Shown piece after piece: positions 6,923 to 14,094 of a stretch of DNA of 21,908 nt (position 1 is its first letter; the number at the start of each line of letters is the position of its first letter). The notes beneath the pieces are model-generated. The model searched no databases. It was given only the letters and a program-made list of their open reading frames with translations, and was not told the origin of the DNA. A program made the translations under genes and the position numbers. The stretch lies in contig CAMDHB010000013.1 of the NCBI GenBank assembly GCA_945897655.1, forward strand, positions 1 to 21,908, in the 5' to 3' direction. This DNA is from Pseudorhodobacter antarcticus. GTDB taxonomy: Bacteria > Pseudomonadota > Alphaproteobacteria > Rhodobacterales > Rhodobacteraceae.

Positions 6923-7771
6923 GTGACCCCTGCCCGCCCCAGACTGAACGCCGGATGGCTGCTTGTGCTGCCTCTCTTGGCATTGGTCGTGGCGCTGTTT
7001 CTGGGGCCGATTGTCAACATCCTTTGGCTCAGCGTGACCGACCCTGAACCCGGCCTTGGCAACTATGCCGCCCTTTTCACCTCGGACAGTCTGGGCAAGA
7101 TCCTGTGGACGACCCTGCGGATCTGCGTGATCTGCACCGTGATTTCAGTGATCCTTGGCTATTCCATCGCCTATGCCATGGTCCACGCCGCCGAAAGCGA
7201 CCGCAAACGGATGCTGAGCCTTCTGCTCGTCTCCTTCTGGATATCCGTTCTGGTGCGGACGTTTTCGTGGCTGATGCTGCTCGGCCGCAATGGCCTTGTG
7301 AATAACGGGCTGGAGGCGATTGGCGTCATCTCCCAACCCATCGCCTTCATGCGCAACGAACTGGGCGTGCTGATCGGCATGGTCCACTACATGGTGCCCT
7401 ATGCCGTACTGCCGATCCTCGCCTCGATGCAGGCTATGGATGGGCGGGTAGTCTCCGCCTCACGGTCGTTAGGGGCCACGGGGGCGCAGACGTTCTGGCG
7501 GGTTTATCTGCCGCTCACCCGGCCCGGCGTAGTGGCAGCGGCGCTTTTGGTGTTCATCATCAACCTAGGCTTCTATGTCGTCCCGGCCGTCCTTGGCGGG
7601 GGCAAGGTGCTGATGGTGGCCGAATACATTTCGGTCCAAGTGCTGATCACCCTGCGCTGGGGCACGGCGGCCATGCTTGCGGCGCTTCTACTATTCGGCG
7701 TGCTGGCGCTGTTGTTCCTGATGTCCCGCTTCATGAAACTGTCCACCGTTTTCGGGGGGGCGCGAACATGA
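6923..7771 (+). CDS. ABC importer permease 1, PotB-like
   Basis: The 282-residue inner-membrane protein has about six hydrophobic helices, the first being WLLVLPLLALVVALFLGPIV. The cytoplasmic coupling (EAA) loop ASRSLGATGAQTFWRVYLPL begins near residue 178, which identifies a binding-protein-dependent transport permease. The GTG at 6923 is chosen as start because GAAAGG at 6911-6916 lies 6 nt upstream and translation from the earlier in-frame ATG would begin inside the binding-protein gene and read through the hairpin. It overlaps the second permease by 4 bp (ATGA at 7768-7771). Confidence 0.88.
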   Translation: MTPARPRLNAGWLLVLPLLALVVALFLGPIVNILWLSVTDPEPGLGNYAALFTSDSLGKILWTTLRICVICTVISVILGYSIAYAMVHAAESDRKRMLSLLLVSFWISVLVRTFSWLMLLGRNGLVNNGLEAIGVISQPIAFMRNELGVLIGMVHYMVPYAVLPILASMQAMDGRVVSASRSLGATGAQTFWRVYLPLTRPGVVAAALLVFIINLGFYVVPAVLGGGKVLMVAEYISVQVLITLRWGTAAMLAALLLFGVLALLFLMSRFMKLSTVFGGART

Positions 7772-8568
7772 AACCCTCCACAACCGCCCGCCTGAACACC
7801 ACCCTCGCCTGGGTCCTTCTGGTGTTTCTGGTCGCACCCGCCTTGGTCGCCATCCCCGTCTCGCTGACGTCCAAAACCTTCCTGTCCTTCCCGACCGACG
7901 AATTGTCCCTGCAACACTACCGCAAACTCTTCGGCAGCGCCGAATGGATGTCCAGCTTCTGGCAAAGCACGGTCATCGCCGTCGCCTCCACTCTCCTCGC
8001 CACCGCCACCGGAACCCTCTGCGCCATCGGCCTGTGGCGGGTGTCGTCCAAGGCGGGTGAGGTGATGCGGGCCGTTCTGCTGCTGCCTTTGGTCATCCCC
8101 CCCATCATCGCCGCCATGGCCTTTTATCGCTTGTTCGTGCCCTTGGGCCTGATCGACAGCTACCCCGGCCTGATTCTGGCCCATACCGTGCTGGCAGCCC
8201 CCCTCGTCCTCATCACCGTCTCAGCCTCCCTCGCCGGGTTCGATGTGCGGCTGGAACAGGCCTCCCGCGGCCTTGGCGCCTCGGGCTGGACGACGATGCG
8301 CCGGGTCATCCTGCCCGGCATCAAACCCGGCGTCATGGCCGGGGCGGTCTTCGCCTTCATCTCGTCCTGGGACGAAATCGTCGTGACGCTGTTCCTGTCG
8401 AAATTCAGCGTTTACACCCTGCCGCGCCGCATGTGGAACGGCATCCGCGAAAACACCGACCCGACCGTCGCCGCCGCCGCCGTGGTGCTGATGGTCGTCA
8501 CCCTCGTCGCATTTCTGATTTGGGCCTTGGCCGCAAGGGCCCGGGCAAAGGGGCTAAAGCATGGATAA
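7768..8568 (+). CDS. ABC importer permease 2, PotC-like
   Basis: The 266-residue integral membrane protein has about six transmembrane segments. Its EAA loop EQASRGLGASGWTTMRRVIL (from about residue 163) contacts the ATPase. The family trait SFWQSTVIAVASTLLAT near residue 67 and the late SWDEIVVTLFLS are typical of PotC-type partners. It forms the transmembrane channel with permease 1. Its stop lies 8 bp inside the next gene, so transport and catabolism are translationally linked. Confidence 0.88.
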   Translation: MKPSTTARLNTTLAWVLLVFLVAPALVAIPVSLTSKTFLSFPTDELSLQHYRKLFGSAEWMSSFWQSTVIAVASTLLATATGTLCAIGLWRVSSKAGEVMRAVLLLPLVIPPIIAAMAFYRLFVPLGLIDSYPGLILAHTVLAAPLVLITVSASLAGFDVRLEQASRGLGASGWTTMRRVILPGIKPGVMAGAVFAFISSWDEIVVTLFLSKFSVYTLPRRMWNGIRENTDPTVAAAAVVLMVVTLVAFLIWALAARARAKGLKHG

Positions 8569-9712
8569 ACACGAAACCGACCTGCTTCTGGACACCGTCC
8601 GCGCCTTCATGCAGGCCGAGATTTTCCCGCATGAAGAGATGGTCGATCGCACCGGCACGGTCCCCGAAGACCTTGGCCGCCAGATCGAGACGCGGGCCAA
8701 GGCGGCGGGCCTTTACTCCGCCAACATGCCCGAACGGGTGGGGGGTGGCGGGTTGTCGATGCGGGCCACCTCACTGGTCGAACGCGAGTATGGCAAGACC
8801 AGCCACGCCCTGCATTCCTGGATCGGGCGGCCCACCGAACTGCTGCTGGCCTGTCAGGGCGACCAGATCGACACTTACCTCATGCCCGCCGTGCGCGGCG
8901 AAAAGCGCGAGTTGTTCGCCCTGACCGAACCCGAAGCCGGCTCCGACGCGATGGGCATGAAATCCAACGCCCGCCGTGATGGCGACGACTGGATCCTGAA
9001 CGGCTCCAAACACTTCATCTCCGGCCCCTGCATGCCCGATTTCGCCATCGTCTTTGCCGTCTCCGGCTATGACGACACCAAACGCGGCCCCCGCAAGCGC
9101 ATCACCGCCTTCCTTGTCGACGTCGGCACCCCCGGCTTTGACATCCGCGAGGGCAACAAATCGGTCAGCTATCGCGGCTACAAAACCTTCCAACTGTCCT
9201 TCACCGATGTCCGCCTTGGGCAGGGGCAGGTCTTGGGCGAAGAGGGCAAAGGGTTCGAACTCGCCGGTCAATGGCTTGGCATGGGCCGCGTCTGGGTCGG
9301 CACCTGCTGCTGCGGCAAGGCCGAGCGGATCATCGGCCTTGCCACCGACTGGGCCGCCAACCGCAAGCAATTCGGCCAGCCCATCGGCCAGTTTCAGGCA
9401 ACCGGCTTCAAACTGGCTGACATGGCCATCGGTCTGCGCGCGGGCGACCTGCTGGTCGCCGACGCCGTGACGCGGGCCGAGGAGGGGCGTTTGACCGATG
9501 CCGATGTCTCGATGGTCAAGGTGTTCTGTTCCGAAATGCTGAACAAGGTCGCCGATGACGCCGTGCAAATCTTTGGCGGCATGGGGTTGATGGAGGAGAT
9601 GCCGATCCAACGCCTGTGGCGCGACAGCCGGTTGGAACGGATCTGGGATGGCACATCCGAGATTCAGCGTCATATCATCACAAGGTCGATTCTAAGGCCC
9701 CTTGGCGCATGA
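8561..9712 (+). CDS. Acyl-CoA dehydrogenase, probable gamma-butyrobetainyl-CoA dehydrogenase
   Basis: The 383-residue protein has the complete acyl-CoA dehydrogenase layout: helical N-terminus, FAD/substrate segment LTEPEAGSDAMGMKSNA (from 121), beta domain about 120-235, and C-terminal helices with RKQFGQPIGQFQA and QIFGGMGLMEEMPIQRLWRD. Its expected role is FAD-dependent alpha,beta-desaturation of a CoA ester. Between a ligase and a CaiD-like hydratase, the best candidate substrate is gamma-butyrobetainyl-CoA, giving crotonobetainyl-CoA. In the usual catalytic-base segment the sequence is RIWDGTSEIQR, so Asp363 stands where medium-chain enzymes have Glu. The N-terminus overlaps permease 2 by 8 bp and the C-terminus overlaps the ligase by 4 bp. 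Electrons would go to ETF, which is not encoded here. A short-chain fatty acyl-CoA substrate cannot be excluded. Confidence 0.85.
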   Translation: MDKHETDLLLDTVRAFMQAEIFPHEEMVDRTGTVPEDLGRQIETRAKAAGLYSANMPERVGGGGLSMRATSLVEREYGKTSHALHSWIGRPTELLLACQGDQIDTYLMPAVRGEKRELFALTEPEAGSDAMGMKSNARRDGDDWILNGSKHFISGPCMPDFAIVFAVSGYDDTKRGPRKRITAFLVDVGTPGFDIREGNKSVSYRGYKTFQLSFTDVRLGQGQVLGEEGKGFELAGQWLGMGRVWVGTCCCGKAERIIGLATDWAANRKQFGQPIGQFQATGFKLADMAIGLRAGDLLVADAVTRAEEGRLTDADVSMVKVFCSEMLNKVADDAVQIFGGMGLMEEMPIQRLWRDSRLERIWDGTSEIQRHIITRSILRPLGA

Positions 9713-11778
9713 GCAACCCAAACCTGACCCGCCTTCTGTCACCCCGCCATATCGCCTTCATCGGCGGGCGGGATGCCGAGGTGGCGATTCGTGAGGCCGA
9801 ACGCATGGGGTATCAGGGCCAGATCTGGCCGGTGAACCCCAAACGCGCCAGCATGGGCGGACATCCCTGCTTTGCCAGTGTCGATGACTTGCCCGAAGCT
9901 CCGGACGGCTGTTTTCTGGCCGTACCCGCCGCCGCCGCCATAGCCACCACCGCCCGACTGGCCGAAATGGGCGCAGGCGGGATCGTCTGCTATACCGCAG
10001 GCTTCCGCGAAGCCGGACCCGAGGGCGCGGCACTGGAGGCTGCGCTGATCGCAGCGGCGGGCGATCTGGCCCTCGTCGGCCCCAATTGCTACGGCGTCCT
10101 GAACTACCTTGACCGCGCCGCGATGTGGCCCTTTGCCCACGGCGGCACCTGTCCGGGCTATGGCGCGGCCATCATCACTCAAAGCGGCATGCTCAGTTCC
10201 GATATCACCATGTCGCAGCGCAGCCTGCCCCTGACTCACATGATCTCTTGCGGCAACCAGTCCGTCCTCAGCCTTGAGGATTTTGTCGACCACCTGATCG
10301 ACCATCCCGCCGTCCGCGCCATTGGCATGCATATCGAGGGGTTGCGCGACGTGCCCCGCTTTGCCGATGCGGCCCTCAGGGCGCTCGACCGTGGCATCCC
10401 CTTGGTCGCGCTGAAAACCGGCTCATCCGCCATCGGGGCCACCCTGACGGTCAGCCATACCGGGTCGCTGTCGGGCGTCGATGACCTGTTCGACGCCCTA
10501 TTCGCCCGCACCGGGGTGATCCGCGTCAAAAGCCCTGCGCAATTGCTGGAAACCTTGAAATTCCTGACCGTCGCAGGCGCACCACAGGGCAACCGGGTCG
10601 CAGGCTTCACCTGTTCGGGTGGTGGGGCAACCATGCTGGCCGATCATGCCGAAACCATCGGTCTGGGCTTTCCGGGCTTTGATGCCGCAGCCAAGTCCGA
10701 CCTGACCGCCCTGCTTCCGCCCATTGCCACCGTCTCAAATCCCCTCGACTACACCACCCCCATCTGGGGCGACCCGGCCCGCACCGGCCCGGTCTTTGCC
10801 GCCGCAATCCACGGCGTGCAGGCCGATGCGGCGGTCTTGGTGCAAGATTACCCGGCGGCAGGCTTGGACGAATCCTTGGGCTACTACCGCGCCGATGCCG
10901 GGGCCTTCATCGCCGCCGCCAAGGCGCGCGGCATCCCCGCCGCCATCTGCGCCACCCTGCCCGAAAACATCGACCCCGCCACCCGCGACTGGCTGGTGAC
11001 CCAAGGTGTCGCACCAATGCAGGGCCTGACCGAAACGCTGGGCGCCATGCGCGCCGCCATCCTGTGGGCCGAAGCGCGCCGCCGCCCGCGCCCTGCCCCC
11101 CTCCTCCGCCTGCCCCCCGCCAAACCCCTGAAATTGCTGGATGAGGCTGAGGGCAAGGCCCGCCTGCACCCCTTTGGCATACCCATCCCACAGGGCGACG
11201 TGGTCAGCGGCGCAGACGTCCCCGCCGCCGCCGCCCGCCTTGGTGGCAAGGTCGCGTTGAAAATGATGGGCCCCCGCCTGGCCCATAAGTCCGAGGCTGG
11301 CGCCGTCACCATAGCCCCAACCGACCTGCCCCAAGCCGTCACCCAAATGCGCGCCGCCGTCACCGCCCATGACCCTCAAGCCGTCACCGACCGCTTCTTG
11401 GTCGAAGCCCTTGCCCCCCGCCCCGTGGCCGAACTGCTGGTCAACCTGCGCCGCGATGACCAGTTCGGGCTGGTGATGACCCTTGGCGCGGGTGGCGTGC
11501 TGGTTGAACTGCTGGACGACGCCGAAACCCTGCTGCTGCCCGCCACCAACGCCGATATCCAGGCCGCCCTGCAACGCCTGCGCATCTATCCCCTGCTGAC
11601 CGGCTATCGCGGGTCCGCCCCTGCTGATATGCCCGCACTGGTGCAAACCCTGTCCAAACTGGCCTTGGCCTTCCAGACCCAATCCGCCACCCTTGCGGAA
11701 ATCGAGATCAACCCCCTGTTCGTCTGCGAAACCGGCACTTGGGTGGTCGATGCCCTGGTCCAAGCGATGGAGGAATGA
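9709..11778 (+). CDS. ADP-forming-type acyl-CoA synthetase (fused alpha-beta), probable betaine-acid:CoA ligase
   Basis: The 689-residue protein fuses a succinyl-CoA-synthetase-like alpha part and an ATP-grasp beta part. The first about 120 residues form a CoA-binding Rossmann domain (AFIGG near 16, PVNPKR near 41), followed by GPNCYGVLNY and ITQSGMLSSD. VSHTGSLSGVDDLFDAL carries His240, matching the SHTG segment where NDP-forming ligases carry the phosphohistidine. CSGGGATMLADHAE opens the third subdomain. The ATP-grasp domain runs from about 475 to the end, with GIPIPQGDVV, KMMGPRLAHKSEAGAV, GLVMTLGAGGVLVEL and EIEINPLFV. Such ligases are reversible: acid, CoA and ATP to acyl-CoA, ADP and Pi. 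Here it probably activates gamma-butyrobetaine, crotonobetaine or carnitine. The ATG at 9709 overlaps the dehydrogenase stop (ATGA). Its acid specificity is inferred. Confidence 0.85.
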   Translation: MSNPNLTRLLSPRHIAFIGGRDAEVAIREAERMGYQGQIWPVNPKRASMGGHPCFASVDDLPEAPDGCFLAVPAAAAIATTARLAEMGAGGIVCYTAGFREAGPEGAALEAALIAAAGDLALVGPNCYGVLNYLDRAAMWPFAHGGTCPGYGAAIITQSGMLSSDITMSQRSLPLTHMISCGNQSVLSLEDFVDHLIDHPAVRAIGMHIEGLRDVPRFADAALRALDRGIPLVALKTGSSAIGATLTVSHTGSLSGVDDLFDALFARTGVIRVKSPAQLLETLKFLTVAGAPQGNRVAGFTCSGGGATMLADHAETIGLGFPGFDAAAKSDLTALLPPIATVSNPLDYTTPIWGDPARTGPVFAAAIHGVQADAAVLVQDYPAAGLDESLGYYRADAGAFIAAAKARGIPAAICATLPENIDPATRDWLVTQGVAPMQGLTETLGAMRAAILWAEARRRPRPAPLLRLPPAKPLKLLDEAEGKARLHPFGIPIPQGDVVSGADVPAAAARLGGKVALKMMGPRLAHKSEAGAVTIAPTDLPQAVTQMRAAVTAHDPQAVTDRFLVEALAPRPVAELLVNLRRDDQFGLVMTLGAGGVLVELLDDAETLLLPATNADIQAALQRLRIYPLLTGYRGSAPADMPALVQTLSKLALAFQTQSATLAEIEINPLFVCETGTWVVDALVQAMEE

Positions 11779-11780
11779 CG

Positions 11781-12905
11781 ATGCTGCAAAGCCACCCCAA
11801 CCCCGCCCTGACCGTGGGCGCCGACAACAAGCAGGGCTGGAACCAACCCACCGCCCGCCGCCACGGCTTTCACAACGCCCACCTTCTGTTCCGCCGCACC
11901 ATGACCGTCCGCTCCCGCCGCGTGCTGGACCTGATCCCCACCGATGACCCCGCCCTGACCGCCCGCGTCACTGACAGCGGCCTGACCACCCTGCTCCCCT
12001 TTTCCGCCCTTGTCGTGGCCCAAGGCAACGCCCTCCTCCACGCCTCCGCCGCCCCCGATTTCGCCACCGACCGCCCCCATTCGGTGCAATCCATCTCCAA
12101 GATGCACATCCACCTGATCATCGGCGAACTCATCGCTGCGGGCAGGCTGAACCTGTCAGACCGCATCGGCACCCTGCTGCCCTGGGTCGGCACCGCCTAT
12201 GACCGCGCCACTCTGCAAGACGTCCTCGACATGAATGTCGAAAATGACTTCTCGGAAGAATACGCCGACCCCTTCGCCGGCTGCTATGCCGAGGAGCAGG
12301 CGATTGCCTTCCGCCTGCCCCCCGATACCCAAGCCGAACCCACCCTGCACGACTTTGTCGCCAGTTTGACCGGCACCGACCTCACCAACCGCACCGGCTA
12401 TGCCCAGTACAAATCCGCCAACACCGATCTTCTGACCCTGCTCGCCGCCGCGCATGTCAACCTGCCCGCCCGGATGGAGGCGATTGCCGATGCGGCGGGG
12501 TATGAGGGCGCCATCCACATGGCCCTCAGTCCCGACCTGCACCCCGCCTTTTCCGGCGGCGGGTGCCTGTCCGCCCGCGATCTGGCCCGCTTCGGCCTGC
12601 TCCTCGCCCGCCGAGGACAAGCCGTGTTCGGCCCCACGGTTGGGTCCGCCGACTTCACCGATGCCGCCCTGACCCGCCCCACCCTGAAACTCGGCCCCAA
12701 ACGCGGCGCGGTCCGCTATGCCAACCACGTCATGACCAATGGCCGCTGGATCGGCCATGGCGGCTATGGCGGGCAGTTCCTGATGGTCGATATGACCACG
12801 GGCCGAGTCGCCGTGTTCTTTTCCGTTCTGGAAAACGACAGCGGCTATGACACCGACTACATGGCCGATATCGTGGCGCGGATGGAGCGGGTGATTTGCA
12901 CCTGA
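11781..12905 (+). CDS. Serine hydrolase, class C beta-lactamase / 6-aminohexanoate-dimer hydrolase-like
   Basis: The 374-residue protein has the three motifs of penicillin-recognising serine hydrolases: SISK (SxxK, nucleophile Ser and Lys), a YKSANTD segment in the place of Y-x-N, and HGGYGGQF in the place of the KTG motif. No signal peptide is visible, so it should act in the cytoplasm, which argues against a role in beta-lactam resistance. Family members hydrolyse esters, amides and acyl conjugates. As the last gene of the carnitine operon it may split acyl-carnitines or another ester or thioester. That is inference. Two ATGs are possible; 11781 is preferred because GGAGG at 11769-11773 is 7 nt away, while the ATG at 11775 (overlapping the ligase stop) is only 1 nt from it. 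Confidence 0.75.
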   Translation: MLQSHPNPALTVGADNKQGWNQPTARRHGFHNAHLLFRRTMTVRSRRVLDLIPTDDPALTARVTDSGLTTLLPFSALVVAQGNALLHASAAPDFATDRPHSVQSISKMHIHLIIGELIAAGRLNLSDRIGTLLPWVGTAYDRATLQDVLDMNVENDFSEEYADPFAGCYAEEQAIAFRLPPDTQAEPTLHDFVASLTGTDLTNRTGYAQYKSANTDLLTLLAAAHVNLPARMEAIADAAGYEGAIHMALSPDLHPAFSGGGCLSARDLARFGLLLARRGQAVFGPTVGSADFTDAALTRPTLKLGPKRGAVRYANHVMTNGRWIGHGGYGGQFLMVDMTTGRVAVFFSVLENDSGYDTDYMADIVARMERVICT

Positions 12906-12914
12906 CAGGCCGCC

Positions 12915-12932
12915 CCAGCCTTGCTAGGCTGG
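12915..12932 (+). terminator. Hairpin between serine hydrolase and Rieske genes
   Basis: CCAGCCT and AGGCTGG pair perfectly over 7 bp around TGCT, 9 nt after the serine-hydrolase stop. No T-run follows. It may mark the end of the carnitine operon or act as a partial terminator before the oxygenase gene, 25 nt further on. Confidence 0.45.
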
Positions 12933-12957
12933 CCATGCAACCAGCACAGGCCCGCCG

Positions 12958-14094
12958 ATGAACGCCCTGCACCCCCATTCCGACGCCCTGAAAGACGCCC
13001 TCGCCCCCCTGGCCCGGGCCAAATCGATGCCTTCGGTCCTTTACACCGACCCCGCGATATTCGCACTGGAGCGTGAGGCTCTGTTCCTCAAACACTGGTT
13101 CTTCCTGTGTCGCACGGAACAACTGCCCAACCCCGGTGACTATCGCACCTTCGACACCCCTGGCGGACCGATCATCCTCGTCCGCGGCCAAGACATGGCC
13201 CTGCGCTGCTTCGCCAACTACTGCCGCCACCGTGGCTCGCTCCTCCTGAAAGGCCAGGGCAACACCGGCGCCCGCATCATGTGCCCCTATCACGCCTGGA
13301 GCTATTTCAGCGACGGCCGCCTTTACGGCTGCCCCGACATGGCCGATGCGGAAGGGTTCGACCGCCGCGAAAACGGTCTGGTCCCCGTGGCGTTGGAGGA
13401 GTGGGCCGGCTTCCTGTTTGCCAATTTCGCCCCCCAGAAACCGCTCTTGGACCACTTGGGCGACCTGCCGCAGCGCATGGCCAGCCACCGTCTGGATCAG
13501 ATGCGCCACGTCTGGTCGGTGACCTTGGAACCCAACTGCAACTGGAAACTGATCCTTGAAAACGCGATGGAGACCTATCACACCGGCATCGTCCACCGCG
13601 ATACCGTCGGCGCCCAGACCCAGCGCGATATCCCAGCCACCGGCGATTGGCTTTGCATGCAGGTCCTGTCCCGCCGCTCTATCGGCACGATGAACGCCGA
13701 CACGCCGCCCCTGCCCACGATCGAAGGGCTGGACGATGACGCCCGCGAAGGCACCTATTTCACCGTCATCCACCCCACCCTGCAATTCGCCGTGGCCCAG
13801 GATTGCCTGTGGTGGCTGAACGTGACCCCCATCAGCGCCAACCAGTCCCGGCTGGAAATCGGCGGCTGCTTCCCGGAAAGCTCCCTCTCCCTGCCCGGTT
13901 TCGCCGAAAACCGCCGCCTCTACGAACACCGGTGGGAGGCTGTTGGGCGGGAGGATGTGGGGATACTCGAAGATCAACAAAAGGCGCTCACCTCAGTCCT
14001 CTTCCGCCCCGGTCCCCTGTCGGGCCGCGATGACAAGGTGCAGCAGGTCGGCGCATGGGGTTTGCGGCAAATGGGGGTGACATGGACGACCTGA
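12958..14094 (+). CDS. Rieske non-haem iron oxygenase, alpha subunit
   Basis: The 378-residue protein has an N-terminal Rieske domain with the [2Fe-2S] ligands C89-x-H91 and C109-x2-H112 (spacing Cys-X-His-X17-Cys-X2-His). A C-terminal catalytic SRPBCC domain carries ENAMETYHTGIVH, giving mononuclear iron ligands His208 and His213, and the third ligand is probably Asp333 in REDVG. The residue expected to bridge the two iron centres is Glu205 rather than the Asp of aromatic dioxygenases, as in carnitine monooxygenase CntA. Such enzymes hydroxylate, demethylate or cleave C-N bonds using O2 and electrons from a reductase, which is not in this window. A quaternary-amine substrate is suggested by the clade trait and the carnitine genes just upstream, but this is not proven. 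The ribosome binding site is weak. Confidence 0.85.
   Translation: MNALHPHSDALKDALAPLARAKSMPSVLYTDPAIFALEREALFLKHWFFLCRTEQLPNPGDYRTFDTPGGPIILVRGQDMALRCFANYCRHRGSLLLKGQGNTGARIMCPYHAWSYFSDGRLYGCPDMADAEGFDRRENGLVPVALEEWAGFLFANFAPQKPLLDHLGDLPQRMASHRLDQMRHVWSVTLEPNCNWKLILENAMETYHTGIVHRDTVGAQTQRDIPATGDWLCMQVLSRRSIGTMNADTPPLPTIEGLDDDAREGTYFTVIHPTLQFAVAQDCLWWLNVTPISANQSRLEIGGCFPESSLSLPGFAENRRLYEHRWEAVGREDVGILEDQQKALTSVLFRPGPLSGRDDKVQQVGAWGLRQMGVTWTT

Noticed and set aside
10735..11763. 342-residue minus-strand open frame opposite the CoA ligase
   Set aside because: Very glycine- and glutamine-rich low-complexity translation without motifs; a mirror of the ligase codon pattern.
11781..12905. Antibiotic-resistance beta-lactamase
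   Set aside because: The class C fold motifs are present, but there is no signal peptide, the KTG motif is replaced by HGG, and the neighbours are catabolic.
12730..13980. 416-residue open frame on the minus strand opposite the serine hydrolase and Rieske genes
   Set aside because: It is antisense to two genes with full catalytic motifs, shows no family motif, and has the composition expected from high-GC shadow frames.
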